61,227 nt of DNA from the NCBI GenBank assembly GCA_018241725.1, contig JAFEDI010000022.1, forward strand, positions 1 through 61,227. The letters run 5' to 3'. The notes under the pieces are model-generated. The model was not told the origin of the DNA and searched no databases. It saw nothing but the letters and a program-made list of their open reading frames with translations. The stretch comes from Pseudomonadota bacterium (GTDB taxonomy: Bacteria; Pseudomonadota; Gammaproteobacteria; Burkholderiales; Rhodocyclaceae). Shown piece by piece: positions 1 to 8,278 of the stretch; within the stretch, counting starts at the first letter, position 1; every line of letters starts with the position of its first letter. The position numbers and the translations under genes were made by a program.

Positions 1-125
1 GGTTGATTGATGGTCAGGCTTTCCAGAGACCCGCGGCTTCTTCGAGCGCTTCTGCCAGATCGTCGAAACCTTCGAGGCGGGCAGCCTCGGCGATCACTTC
101 CCAAGCGTCGTTGCGGTCGATGGCA
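1..125. repeat. 125-bp direct repeat joining the contig ends, left copy
   Basis: Bases 1-125 recur exactly at 61103-61227. This is the signature of a circular assembly of a circular, or circularly permuted and terminally redundant, phage chromosome. Removing one copy leaves 61,102 bp. The repeat lies mostly inside a leftward gene rather than at an intergenic packaging site, so it need not mark the physical ends of the virion DNA. A genuine short terminal repeat cannot be excluded without read coverage. Confidence 0.9.
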
Positions 126-439
126 GCGGCCGTTTTGGACTCGTCGTCCATGTCGCGGCGAGCGGCGGCGATCATCGCCTCGGTGTCGGACAGCAGGCTG
201 TTTTGGTCGGCTTCTTCCTCGGAGCGCTCGAACTCGACGCGCAGCCATTCGCCGTCTCCGAGCTGCGCCGCCGTGTCCTGCACGCTGTGGACGTGATCGG
301 GGTTGATGTCGTGGCGGTTCAGCCCGTAGGCGCCGGCGAAGTCGTCGGCGTCGAAGGAGTGGCCGGATTCGACATAGAAGCCGAAGCCGCTGACATCCGG
401 GTTTGTGGTCTTGGTCCAGCTCAGGTTGATCGTGGTCAT
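14..439 (-). CDS. hypothetical acidic protein, 141 aa
   Basis: I do not recognise this family. The C-terminal half is rich in Asp, Glu and Ala and looks helical (for example GFDDLAEALEEA near the end). The middle contains an aspartate-rich stretch around SFDADDFAGAYG. It is the second gene of the short leftward operon that starts at 719. Its stop lies inside the terminal overlap, so on the circular map the next gene downstream is the one at 60872-61057. No signal peptide or membrane segment is visible. An acidic early protein could be a DNA mimic, but nothing here shows that. Confidence 0.7.
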   Translation of the reverse strand: MTTINLSWTKTTNPDVSGFGFYVESGHSFDADDFAGAYGLNRHDINPDHVHSVQDTAAQLGDGEWLRVEFERSEEEADQNSLLSDTEAMIAAARRDMDDESKTAAAIDRNDAWEVIAEAARLEGFDDLAEALEEAAGLWKA

Positions 440-458
440 TTCGGCATCCTCGTTCGGT

Positions 459-502
459 CGGCGCCATGGGCGCCGGAATGGTGGTAGCGCCGTCCGTGGC
501 GC
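459..502 (-). other. GC-rich hairpins between two leftward genes
   Basis: Two compact inverted repeats sit between the genes at 513-719 and 14-439. CGGCGCC-ATG-GGCGCCG occupies 459-475, and GCGCC-GTCCGT-GGCGC occupies 487-502. The second recurs at 61079-61096, also between two genes of this operon. There is no following T-run, so these look more like mRNA processing or stability elements than terminators. Confidence 0.5.
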
Positions 503-512
503 CGTGGGCAGA

Positions 513-719
513 TCAGACGGCGGTAATCGCGGCGACGATGATGGCCGTCAGCGCCAGCACCGTGATGGCGCTGGTCCAGATCATCCGGCGTTCCAGCTTC
601 CCGCACTGGGCGGCCCACTGCCGCATGAGCCCGTCGCGCTGCGCGTCGGACTCGGCCGCGCAGATAGCGGACCACAGGCTGCGCATGTGCGAGGGGACGG
701 CGGCTTCGTACTTGTTCAT
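513..719 (-). CDS. small membrane-anchored protein, 68 aa
   Basis: The N-terminal two thirds are soluble and charged (MNKYEAAVPSHMRSLWSA...). The last 20 or so residues form one hydrophobic segment (MIWTSAITVLALTAIIVA), so a C-terminal tail anchor is likely. A purine-rich ribosome binding site, AGGAG, precedes the ATG. It is the first gene of the leftward operon that runs through the circle junction, directly downstream of control region 720-1144. An overlapping ORF at 436-675 on the same strand is arginine-rich and looks like a shadow. Function unknown. Confidence 0.65.
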   Translation of the reverse strand: MNKYEAAVPSHMRSLWSAICAAESDAQRDGLMRQWAAQCGKLERRMIWTSAITVLALTAIIVAAITAV

Positions 720-1144
720 CGTGGCGTACTCCTGTTGGTTGATACGGGCCCCTAGTCTAGCACGTGTCGGGGCGGTGTTCTAGGACCGGGGCATGGGGGG
801 CGAGGATCGGCGGGGCTACCCCTATCTCTCCCCACCCAAAATACCTAATCCAAAAATCCCCAAACCCTAGCATATTAAATCGTAGATCGTAGTTTCTCAG
901 TCCGTGGATAGTAGCTGCTTAATTCGTAGATCGTAGTTTTTCAGTCAGTGGGTAGTAACCGCTTAATCCGTAGATCGTAGTTTTTCAGTACGTGGATAGT
1001 AGTTTTTCAGTCCGTGGATAGTAACCGCTTAATTCGTAATATACCCAGTCCGCAGTCAGTACCCGACAAAAATAAATCCCCCTACCCCCCTTGCCCCCTG
1101 CCTCTCCCCCTAGCTACGATCTAATCAACAGAGGAGACCCCCGC
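720..1144. promoter_or_regulatory. divergent control region upstream of the late operon
   Basis: This stretch of about 425 bp has no convincing gene and lies between the divergently read genes starting at 719 (leftward) and 1145 (rightward). It holds the 44-bp repeat array at 881-1034. It also has a C-rich stretch at 1078-1110 just before the ribosome binding site GAGGAG of the first late gene. I see no clear sigma-70 consensus pair for the late operon, so activation through the repeats is plausible but not shown. Confidence 0.55.
881..1034. repeat. 44-bp tandem repeat array, about 3.5 units
   Basis: Units begin at 881, 925 and 969, exactly 44 bp apart, and a partial unit follows. Each unit starts CGTAGATCGTAGTTTTTCAG and continues with a CCGTGGATAGTAACCGCTTAATT-type half. 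The third unit has an internal duplication of AGTTTTTCAG and CGTGGATAGTA. The spacing is about four helical turns, as expected for phased protein-binding sites. The core ATCGTAGT (ACTACGAT on the other strand) also occurs in the 56-kb control region. Roles as a late-promoter activator site or as origin iterons are both possible. Confidence 0.8.
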
Positions 1145-1600
1145 ATGTTCGACGACCTCGACTTAGACCTCCCCCCGCTGGACCTCCCAGTGGACAACCC
1201 AGTTGCCTTAATGGCAACCCCTACTACGCACTTATGGCCAATTGCGTTCATACGTGATCTAGCCCTTGGGCTTGACTCCGAAGAAGATATCCTTGAGCGG
1301 CATAGCATATCTAGAGACGACTACGACCGAATCGTAAACCACCCGAGGTTCAGATCGGAGTTTCACTCCGTACTGACCTCCCTTCAACAGTCAGGACAAT
1401 TATTTCGCGAACGAGCCCGGATGCAGGCTGAAGACTACCTTGCGAAGATCGACAATATAGTCAACGACCCAAACACAGACTACAAAACTGTGCTCGCCGC
1501 GATTGACAAAGTAGTCGGGTGGTCCGGGCTCGCAGCGAAAACCCAAGCAGATACTGGCGGGTCTGCGCAGGCTAACGTGCAGATTAATATAAACCTATGA
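1145..1600 (+). CDS. putative terminase small subunit
   Basis: I chose the start at 1145, not the upstream in-frame start at 1091, because GAGGAG lies 8-13 bases before it. The product is 151 residues. The N-terminus is acidic (MFDDLDLDLPPLDLP), then comes a helical segment resembling a helix-turn-helix (SEEDILERHSISRDDYDRIV), then a long charged helix and a polar C-terminus. Small terminases recognise the packaging site on phage DNA and regulate the large subunit. Size, DNA-binding-like segment and position at the head of the late operon fit, but the family is too divergent to be certain. Another small DNA-binding protein is possible. Confidence 0.5.
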   Translation: MFDDLDLDLPPLDLPVDNPVALMATPTTHLWPIAFIRDLALGLDSEEDILERHSISRDDYDRIVNHPRFRSEFHSVLTSLQQSGQLFRERARMQAEDYLAKIDNIVNDPNTDYKTVLAAIDKVVGWSGLAAKTQADTGGSAQANVQININL

Positions 1601-1977
1601 ACATCCATCTCCGTGATCCCCAGTACGTTTTAGGCGCCCGCGCTGAATCGGTCGATACGCTATTAGCAATTGCTGGCGGACTATTTTCAGTAGACGTGAT
1701 GTTCTTTAGTTCGTCTCTACCCCCCGCCGCGCTAACTGCCCTCCCACCCTCCTCGTGGGCCGTGTGGTCTATCATCACTGTGTTCATGACGATTGGTCGC
1801 ATCCTATGGCCTACGAACCCGGGGATCATAGCAATCACAGCTACGCGGTTTTTGCAATGCGTATTCTGGTGTGCGCTCGCGCTAGCCTACTATCATTCCT
1901 CTAACGCATACTCCGCTACCGTATTCGTACTAGCATTTGCCGGCGGATCGTGCTGGTCGCTCACAAGGAGTGATTAA
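1597..1977 (+). CDS. holin-like membrane protein, 126 aa
   Basis: Three or four hydrophobic segments are visible, the clearest being SSWAVWSIITVFMTIGRILW, GIIAITATRFLQCVFWCAL and YSATVFVLAFAGGSCW. The start overlaps the preceding stop (ATGA). It lies close upstream of the transglycosylase gene at 2727. Small multi-span proteins next to a lysin usually form the inner-membrane lesion that times lysis. The holin assignment rests on topology and neighbours only. Confidence 0.5.
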   Translation: MNIHLRDPQYVLGARAESVDTLLAIAGGLFSVDVMFFSSSLPPAALTALPPSSWAVWSIITVFMTIGRILWPTNPGIIAITATRFLQCVFWCALALAYYHSSNAYSATVFVLAFAGGSCWSLTRSD

Positions 1978-2273
1978 TGGACTCCTTATCGGATATAATC
2001 AAAGCGTTGGAGTCTAACCCCGGAGCAGGTGGACTTACCCTCGGAACCATGCTCATCTTGTATCGTATCGCCCGTAACGTACGAGCAGATAACCGCGAGG
2101 ATAACGTGCAGAGGCAGATCGACGAGTGGTATAAAAAGATAGCGGATTCCGTAGACTCGCTTAACGCGCAGATACGCGCGTTGCTCGCAGAGAACGCACA
2201 GTTAAAGGCGGAAGTAGCTGTGCTGAAATCGCAATTAGAGGATAAACAGGATGACGTACCAAAGGCTCAGTAG
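1977..2273 (+). CDS. membrane-anchored coiled-coil protein, spanin-like
   Basis: The 98-residue product has one hydrophobic segment near the N-terminus (GGLTLGTMLILYRIARNV), then a charged helix predicted to form a coiled coil (SLNAQIRALLAENAQLKAEV). This is the layout of an inner-membrane spanin or holin accessory protein. It follows the holin-like gene directly, with the start at the preceding stop. No outer-membrane lipoprotein partner with a lipobox is visible nearby, so spanin function is unproven. Confidence 0.5.
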   Translation: MDSLSDIIKALESNPGAGGLTLGTMLILYRIARNVRADNREDNVQRQIDEWYKKIADSVDSLNAQIRALLAENAQLKAEVAVLKSQLEDKQDDVPKAQ

Positions 2274-2430
2274 GCTACGTGCGTATCGTACTGGGTTGGC
2301 TACCCTCCGTACCTTCGTAGGAACCGAAGAATCTCACGGAATTAGTGAAGCCGAGCGGCAGACAATCGTAATGAGTGATTTACTCGACATCCTCAACAAG
2401 CGCGTGGAGCTACAAAATGGCAGCAAATGA
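2251..2430 (+). CDS. small overlapping ORF, 59 aa
   Basis: An open frame starts MTYQRLSRLRAYRTGLATLR and ends KRVELQNGSK. It begins 23 bases before the end of the upstream gene and ends 14 bases after the start of the DUF3310 gene, so it exactly bridges what would otherwise be a 143-bp gap. AGG lies just before the ATG. The N-terminus is basic and the rest looks helical. This tight double overlap is typical of real phage genes. I recognise no domain. Confidence 0.55.
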   Translation: MTYQRLSRLRAYRTGLATLRTFVGTEESHGISEAERQTIVMSDLLDILNKRVELQNGSK

Positions 2431-2707
2431 TTACCAAGTAGGCGGAACGCACTACAAAGACATGGGCGTTGAGCCATGGGACGTAATTGATACATGGCCG
2501 ATAGAGCAGCAGGTTGGCTACTATCGCGGTAACGTCCTCAAATATACGATGCGTATGGGGGCAAAAGGCGCCCCCACTGACGACCTTCGTAAAGCAGAAC
2601 ACTACGCCCGTAAATTAAGCGAGGTGTTGACACGCGCGCACTCCCCGATCAGTCTCGATGCTGTCAGTGCCGTTCCACTGTGTGCTAACCTCCCGATGAG
2701 CAAGTAA
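2417..2707 (+). CDS. DUF3310 family protein
   Basis: The product contains the hallmark YQVGGTHYKDMGVEPWDVID, then GNVLKYTMRMGAKG and DDLRKAEHYARKL, the conserved blocks of DUF3310 (phage proteins sometimes called SaV-like or nucleotide-kinase-like). I prefer the ATG at 2417 (MAANDYQVGG) to the GTG at 2375, because the family normally begins just before YQVGGTHY and GTGGAG precedes it. The last 25 residues are not part of the family. The biochemical role is not established. Its position inside a lysis/late cluster is unusual; in other phages it is usually with metabolic genes. Confidence 0.85.
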   Translation: MAANDYQVGGTHYKDMGVEPWDVIDTWPIEQQVGYYRGNVLKYTMRMGAKGAPTDDLRKAEHYARKLSEVLTRAHSPISLDAVSAVPLCANLPMSK

Positions 2708-2726
2708 CTCTCATGGACCCCCGCAC

Positions 2727-3299
2727 ATGACCCCGGCCATCAACGCCCTCTATGTCCGATCCTCGCAGGGAGCCGGGGTCGTCCAGAACACCGCACAGCG
2801 GCTCGACCTGCCGGTCTGCCTCGTGGCGGCCATCGTCCTCGTGGAGAGCGCAGGAGAGCCGCTGGCGGTTCGATTCGAGCCCCCCTACAGGTACTACTGG
2901 GACAACCACTCCGGGGCCGCCTACCGCCGCGTTACGCCCGCTGAGCGGGCCTCGGAGACGGCCCCGCCCGACTTCGCCGCCCTGCCGTCGATCGGCTCGC
3001 GGGACACGGAGTGGGCGCTCCAGGCGGCGTCCTGGGGGCCGATGCAGGTGATGGGTGCCGTGGCCCGCGAGCTTGGATTCCGCGGGTGGTTCCCCGCCCT
3101 CTGCACCTGGCCCGTGGGCGTAGACTACGGCACGCTTCACCTGCGTAAATTGCGGAATCGCTTCTTGGCCCGTTTTGGGTGGGAGGGGGTAGCGGCTTCC
3201 TACAATGCCGGGTCTCCGAACCGCTTGGACAATGGTAAGTGGGCGAACCAATCGTATGTAGATAAAATCCGCGCTGCTGGCGGGTTCGAGGGTCTATGA
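2727..3299 (+). CDS. lytic transglycosylase, probable endolysin
   Basis: This 190-residue protein shows the soluble lytic transglycosylase (GH23-like) pattern. AAIVLVESAGEP carries the likely catalytic Glu at residue 40, SWGPMQVMG comes near residue 105, and AASYNAGSP near residue 163. Such enzymes cleave the glycan strands of peptidoglycan. There is no signal peptide, so export would depend on the holin-like protein upstream. A virion-associated role is an alternative. No strong ribosome binding site is visible. The first 400 bases are distinctly richer in G+C than the last 170 and the neighbouring genes. Confidence 0.8.
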   Translation: MTPAINALYVRSSQGAGVVQNTAQRLDLPVCLVAAIVLVESAGEPLAVRFEPPYRYYWDNHSGAAYRRVTPAERASETAPPDFAALPSIGSRDTEWALQAASWGPMQVMGAVARELGFRGWFPALCTWPVGVDYGTLHLRKLRNRFLARFGWEGVAASYNAGSPNRLDNGKWANQSYVDKIRAAGGFEGL

Positions 3300-3300
3300 T

Positions 3301-4554
3301 ATGTCGCGTAAAATTTACCTCCCCGTGATAGGCGTATGGGAAGACATCGACGACGTTACACTGCTGAGCGGAGTGCCGAAAGTAGCGTCGGATGGGTCGC
3401 TCGTAGACTCCTCCGGGGCACCCGTTTCGGTGGCCGCCGCCGCTCGGTTCCCATCGGTAGCCGTTAGCGGGGCCTCCGTTTCGTTAACTAGCGTTCATAT
3501 CGGTAAGATGGTACGTGTTACTACAGGAGCTTCGGATAGCGCGGTTTCATTGCCTGCGTCTGCTACTAATGGTGATACGCTTATCACCGCGAAAGCCGAT
3601 ACTGGAGCCGGGAAAGTAAACATTAGTTCCGATACAGCGTGGCTGATAGTGCAGGACGATGTAGTGCAGTGGGTGTATAATGGAAGCGCATGGGTCGCGT
3701 TGGACTGGCGCATCTCTCCCGTACGCCAAGTGTTTACCGCTACAGGTGTCTACACCCGCCCGCCGCTATCGCGATACGTGTACGCGAAGCTTATTGGCGC
3801 AGGCGGAGGTGGGGGTGGAGGCAGGAAGGGCGCGGCCGGCAGCGTGCGTTGTGGCGGCGGTGGCGCACAATCCGGCGGCTATTCAGAGCGGTTGTTCCCG
3901 GCGGGGTTGCTTGGTGCGCCGTTGACGCAGGTGCCGGTGACTATTGGTGCGTTCGGTGTTGGCGGGTCTGCCCAGACCGCAAACAGCACGAACGGCAATA
4001 GCGGCATCAGCGGCAGTTCGACCAGTTTCGGGACGTTTCTGATTGCGCAGGGCGGCACAAACGGCGCCGGCGGAACGGCAACGAACGGCCTTGGCGGCGC
4101 ATCGAACGGCGTCGGCACGATCAACGCGATTGCTGGCGCGGCCGGCAGTACGACCGGAGGCGCCGGAGTACAGCCGCTAACGCATGGCGCGGTGTCCGCC
4201 AGCGGCTCATCCGGGGCCGGCATTACGTCTGGCAACGTCGATTCAGCCGGTGCCGCTGGCCGTAACGGCGGGCGCATGGGCAACGACCTTACCGGTGGCG
4301 CAGCGGGCGCGTCTGCTGGCGGCAATGGCACGGATGGCCTCAGTCAGCCGACCGACTTCTCGCTCGGATTCTTCGGCGGATCGGCCGGCGGCTCCGGAGG
4401 CAGCAGTCTGGTCGGTAACGGTGGTAACGGCGGCAAAGGTGGGTGGCCAGGAGGCGGTGGGTCCGGAGGAGGTGCAGCGGTTGACTCTGTGGGTAACGCA
4501 GGCGCTGGCGGCGACGGGGCCGACGGGGCCGCAGAAATCATCACGTTGTTCTGA
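3301..4554 (+). CDS. glycine-rich tail fibre / receptor-binding protein
   Basis: Of 417 residues, the first 140 form a Ser/Val-rich beta-type domain, followed by YVYAKLIGAGGGGGGG and then about 230 residues of Gly-rich sequence. It ends GADGAAEIITLF. This matches phage tail-fibre and adhesin glycine-rich domains that pack as polyglycine helices and expose variable receptor-binding loops. Such proteins act outside the virion at the host surface. It sits between the lysin and the packaging genes, away from the main tail block, as an exchangeable module might. The glycine repeats make this a likely fast-evolving host-range locus. Confidence 0.7.
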   Translation: MSRKIYLPVIGVWEDIDDVTLLSGVPKVASDGSLVDSSGAPVSVAAAARFPSVAVSGASVSLTSVHIGKMVRVTTGASDSAVSLPASATNGDTLITAKADTGAGKVNISSDTAWLIVQDDVVQWVYNGSAWVALDWRISPVRQVFTATGVYTRPPLSRYVYAKLIGAGGGGGGGRKGAAGSVRCGGGGAQSGGYSERLFPAGLLGAPLTQVPVTIGAFGVGGSAQTANSTNGNSGISGSSTSFGTFLIAQGGTNGAGGTATNGLGGASNGVGTINAIAGAAGSTTGGAGVQPLTHGAVSASGSSGAGITSGNVDSAGAAGRNGGRMGNDLTGGAAGASAGGNGTDGLSQPTDFSLGFFGGSAGGSGGSSLVGNGGNGGKGGWPGGGGSGGGAAVDSVGNAGAGGDGADGAAEIITLF

Positions 4555-4565
4555 CGAGGTATCGA

Positions 4566-4778
4566 ATGAGTACGAATCGGTTTGCGATAGTGACGTTGGC
4601 GACTAACATCGTCGATGGTGTTTCCGTCGGGCAGCCGTCCGTCCCCCCGACGAAGATCGCTCTGGAAGTATTGGAGGGCGAGAGGGTCGGTCCGGAGTTC
4701 CGATACCACCCCGGGGAAGTTCCGAGATTTACAGCCCCGCCGGAGGAACCCCCGCCGGAAGACCCGCCGGTGGAGTAA
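4566..4778 (+). CDS. small protein downstream of fibre gene, 70 aa
   Basis: The N-terminal half (FAIVTLATNIVDGVSVGQP) is beta-like and resembles the opening of small tail-fibre assembly or accessory proteins. The C-terminus is Pro/Glu rich (PPEEPPPEDPPVE). It follows the fibre gene by 11 bases and precedes the large terminase. A fibre chaperone or accessory role is an inference from position. I do not recognise the family firmly. Confidence 0.6.
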   Translation: MSTNRFAIVTLATNIVDGVSVGQPSVPPTKIALEVLEGERVGPEFRYHPGEVPRFTAPPEEPPPEDPPVE

Positions 4779-4821
4779 TTAGTAACCCCGGAGATAACCA
4801 GGTGAGCGTACTGTAGGTTAT

Positions 4822-6276
4822 ATGCTTCAAATAAATTACACTTCTCCGGGGCCGATTGCTAGCGCGTTCATTCGTGAGCGCGCTAGCATGTCTCTTTTGC
4901 TCGGACCGATCGGGTCTGGTAAGTCTGCGGCGTGTGTAATTAAGATACTTACCTTGTGCATCAAGCAACACAAGGGGCCTGATGGGATGCGCCGCTCTCG
5001 GTGGGCGGTCGTGCGTAATACGAAAGAGCAGCTAAAGGACACTACGCTGCGTACGTGGCTCGATTGGCTGCCGCCTAATTCGTCACTAACGGTGTCCGAT
5101 GGGTGGGGCCAGTGGAAGGAAGTGGAGCGTACGTTCTACTTGGAGTTTGATGATGTACGAGCAGAAATCCTCTTTCGCGCGCTAGATAAGCCAGAGGACG
5201 TGAGTAAACTCCTGTCCCTCGAACTTACTGGCGCGTGGTTTAATGAGTGCCGTGAGATCGACGTGGTGCTGTTTAATCGCGCGTACGAACGGTGCGGTCG
5301 GTATCCGTCTGTTCGCAACGGAGGGTCTGCGTGGAGCGGGATCATTGCGGACACCAACGCTCCTGTTATGGGGTCCGATTGGTATAAAGTCATAGAAGGG
5401 CTACCCCTGGTTGATGACCAGCCTAACTCAGTAGTTCCCGTGGTATCGTATAAACAGCCCTCTGGTATGAGTGCGGAGGCCGAGAACCTGCCTAACCTCA
5501 CTCCGGGGTACTACCAAGATAAGGCCCGTGGTAAGACGCAGGACGAGATCGACGTATATATCCACGGTATATACGGCGTGTCTGACTATCTGAAGCCGGT
5601 GTTCGCACGGCAGTTCAAGCATAAGCACCACGTCTCTACGACTCCGCTCAAGGTTATACCCGGGGCGCCGGTGATCGTAGGGATCGACCCGGGGCTGTCG
5701 TTCGGGGCGGCGCTGTTCCAGGTGGACTGGGCGGGGCGTATATTTTTGCTGCGGGAGATCGCTAGCTTCGATGAAGGGCTTACGACGGTATGTGAGCGTA
5801 AGCTGCTCCCTCTCCTACGCAATACGTTCCCGGGGTGCCCGGTTATTACTGTGATTGATCCTGCGGGGTTCAATCGTTCGTCGAACGACGAGAAGCGGGC
5901 TACGGACATACTCAGGTCACACAAGCTGCGCTGTCGGCCGGCGGATAATAACGACCCAGACTCGCGAGTGCAGGCGCTACGACAGCTCCTGGATGGGTGG
6001 ACTCCTGACGGCCCTAAGATTCTCATCGACCCTAGCTGTAAGATGCTCATTAGTGGCTTCATGGTTAACTACGTGTTCCAGAAGCACCGTAGCGGACAGT
6101 TTTCGCCGACTCCATCGAAGAACGAGTATTCGCATGTGATGGACGCTGCGGGGTACGCCGCTATGTATTTAACCCATGGGTTCCGATACGAAGACGCTAC
6201 TGCCATAGATGAGTATAGGGCTGCGGTAAATAGCCAGCAGCAGTCGCAGCCGATGGACTCGTACACAGGGTATTGA
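4822..6276 (+). CDS. terL: terminase large subunit
   Basis: This is the DNA-packaging motor of 484 residues. The ATPase domain has Walker A GPIGSGKS at residues 28-35 and a Walker B region LELTGAWFNE with Glu142. The RNase H-like nuclease domain has its acidic residues in VGIDPGLSFG (Asp289), TVIDPAG (Asp346) and HVMDAAGY (Asp441). It docks on the portal and cuts concatemeric DNA while driving it into the prohead. The portal gene follows after one base. A second ATG at 4888 is possible but would remove the residues preceding Walker A. Confidence 0.93.
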   Translation: MLQINYTSPGPIASAFIRERASMSLLLGPIGSGKSAACVIKILTLCIKQHKGPDGMRRSRWAVVRNTKEQLKDTTLRTWLDWLPPNSSLTVSDGWGQWKEVERTFYLEFDDVRAEILFRALDKPEDVSKLLSLELTGAWFNECREIDVVLFNRAYERCGRYPSVRNGGSAWSGIIADTNAPVMGSDWYKVIEGLPLVDDQPNSVVPVVSYKQPSGMSAEAENLPNLTPGYYQDKARGKTQDEIDVYIHGIYGVSDYLKPVFARQFKHKHHVSTTPLKVIPGAPVIVGIDPGLSFGAALFQVDWAGRIFLLREIASFDEGLTTVCERKLLPLLRNTFPGCPVITVIDPAGFNRSSNDEKRATDILRSHKLRCRPADNNDPDSRVQALRQLLDGWTPDGPKILIDPSCKMLISGFMVNYVFQKHRSGQFSPTPSKNEYSHVMDAAGYAAMYLTHGFRYEDATAIDEYRAAVNSQQQSQPMDSYTGY

Positions 6277-6277
6277 C

Positions 6278-8278
6278 ATGTTACAAGAGACAAACGAAGC
6301 CTACAGCAAGCTCGTCGGTGTAGTAGACCGTGTGTTCGGGCTTGCGAAGAGCGATCGTCAGTACTACGAGACGAAGTGGATCGCTAACCACCTGCAGTAC
6401 CGTGGTAAGTACGACAACACCGTAACGCTTCTGCCCGGGCGGTCGAGGGTGTATCCGCGAGATACGCGCGTGAAGGTGGAAGGCTTCGTCGCAAAGATGA
6501 TGGAACTGATGTTCCCGGCGTCGGAGAACAACTTTACGTTCCAGCCATCGCCTGTGCCTGATATTCCAAGGGAAGACTTGCAGCGTATTATGCAGCAAGT
6601 GCAAGACCCGAAGGAGGTGCGGGAGGCAGTCATGGCGTTCGCGCAGGAGCGAGCCGACGCCATGACTACGGAATGCGAAGACCAGTTGCAGGAACTCGAC
6701 TGGACGCAGATGTGTAAGTCCGTACTCCGTAGTGGTGCGAAGTATGGGTTAGGTGTTGCCCGTGGCCCGGACGTTATTTTTAAGGAACGTAAGTACTACC
6801 TGCCCGACCCAGTTACAGGGTTAGTTAGTACGCAGAAAGAAGATTACCCACGTCCGTTCTTCGACGCTGTGAACATCTGGAGGGCGTATCCTGATTTTTC
6901 TGCGCGCGTATGGGAAGACCAGCAGTTCTTCTTTGAGGAAGTCGTTCTCACTCGGCCGATGTTGTATGCGCTAGCTAAGCGTACGGATTTCCGCGGTAAG
7001 ATAATCCGCGATTATCTGCGCGAGCACACTACCGGTACGTATCGGCCGGCGGAGTACGAGTCTAAACTATACGCGGATGGCGAAGGCAGGCGCTCTGTTC
7101 CTAGCGCGCGGCAGTATATGGTGCGTCGCAACTTACTGTTTGTGGCAGCTAAGTACCTCCGTGATATCCCCGGCATGGTTGACTTACCTACGGAAGACGA
7201 AGAAGACGTGTTCGTCGATGTGTGGACGATCGACGGGTTCGTCATAAAAGCAGTCCGTCCGCCGCTAGGTGAACGTCCGTCTGATCTGTATCACGGGTTT
7301 ATTTACCTCGGAGATGAGGAGTCCCCGATCTGCGGCGTAGGTATGCCGGAGAATCTGCGCGATTCGCAGATGCAGGTGTGCGCGGCTAGCAGAGCGTTGA
7401 TGGATAACACTGCGGCAGTTGCGGGTCCGATCGTTGAAGTGAATGAGGCTCTACTAGCGGCAGGAGAAGGTAAAAAGCAGGTTCGCTCGTTCACTACGTT
7501 CCGACGAGACGACATGGGGGCAGATGGTAACATCCCCGCTATTCGTAACGTCTCGGTAGATTCGCATATCCAAGAGATTCTCGCGGTACTCAAATATCAG
7601 CGGGAAGTACTTGATGTGGAGTCTATGCTGCCGTCATGGCTTATGGGGCAGACGCAACAGTTAGGGGAGGCGTTCCGCACTACTAGCAATATGTCCGCCA
7701 TGCAAGGTGGCGCTAACCTGTTCGCAAAGGATACGGTCCGGGCGTTCGACAAATTTATTAAGTCGATGATTACATCTCTGTATAACTGGAACATGGAGTT
7801 CAACGATAAGCCCGAGATTAAGGGGGACTACGATGTTATTCCGCGCGGCACTGTGTCTTTGCTTGCTCGTGAAATCCGTGGTATGGCTCTCGATCAGCTT
7901 GCCACTACGCTTAGTCCTGAAGATAGGGCGTTAATTGATACACGCGAGATGCTTATCGAGCGTATAAAGTCTCGTGACCTCCCGACTAAGTTGATCCTGA
8001 GTGAGCAGCAAGCTGCGGCAGCACAGCAGTCTATGCAGCAGCAGGCTACGGCCGCACAGCAGATTGAACAGTCTCTTACGGCGGCTAAAGCGCAGCAAGC
8101 CTCTGCCGCCGCTAGTAAGTTAGGCGCGGAAGCAATGGCGATAGGCATGAAAGCGCCGGTGGAAGCGCAGAGTATGGCGAATGATTCTACGGCGAATGCT
8201 ATTGCGTCTATAGGGGGTATGCTGAACGATGGACATCAAATCGAAAGAAGCAGTGCTGATTCGGCAGCTTCAGGCTAG
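6278..8278 (+). CDS. portal protein (head-tail connector)
   Basis: The 666-residue product lies directly after the large terminase and before scaffold and capsid, the standard portal position, and has the size of podovirus portals. It is rich in charged helices. The region LPSWLMGQTQQLGEAFRTTS resembles conserved portal segments. The last 100 residues are a Gln/Ala-rich helical tail (QQAAAAQQSMQQQATAAQQ), consistent with a barrel helix extending into the head. It would form the dodecameric ring through which DNA enters and leaves. No catalytic residues are expected. Confidence 0.85.
   Translation: MLQETNEAYSKLVGVVDRVFGLAKSDRQYYETKWIANHLQYRGKYDNTVTLLPGRSRVYPRDTRVKVEGFVAKMMELMFPASENNFTFQPSPVPDIPREDLQRIMQQVQDPKEVREAVMAFAQERADAMTTECEDQLQELDWTQMCKSVLRSGAKYGLGVARGPDVIFKERKYYLPDPVTGLVSTQKEDYPRPFFDAVNIWRAYPDFSARVWEDQQFFFEEVVLTRPMLYALAKRTDFRGKIIRDYLREHTTGTYRPAEYESKLYADGEGRRSVPSARQYMVRRNLLFVAAKYLRDIPGMVDLPTEDEEDVFVDVWTIDGFVIKAVRPPLGERPSDLYHGFIYLGDEESPICGVGMPENLRDSQMQVCAASRALMDNTAAVAGPIVEVNEALLAAGEGKKQVRSFTTFRRDDMGADGNIPAIRNVSVDSHIQEILAVLKYQREVLDVESMLPSWLMGQTQQLGEAFRTTSNMSAMQGGANLFAKDTVRAFDKFIKSMITSLYNWNMEFNDKPEIKGDYDVIPRGTVSLLAREIRGMALDQLATTLSPEDRALIDTREMLIERIKSRDLPTKLILSEQQAAAAQQSMQQQATAAQQIEQSLTAAKAQQASAAASKLGAEAMAIGMKAPVEAQSMANDSTANAIASIGGMLNDGHQIERSSADSAASG

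Noticed and set aside
1-125. physical terminal repeat of the virion DNA
   Set aside because: Its position inside a gene and exact reuse at the other end fit an assembly overlap of a circular map better; only read coverage could show real ends.
881-1034. CRISPR-like array
   Set aside because: The units abut directly with no unique spacers, there are no cas genes, and the array lies in a phage control region.
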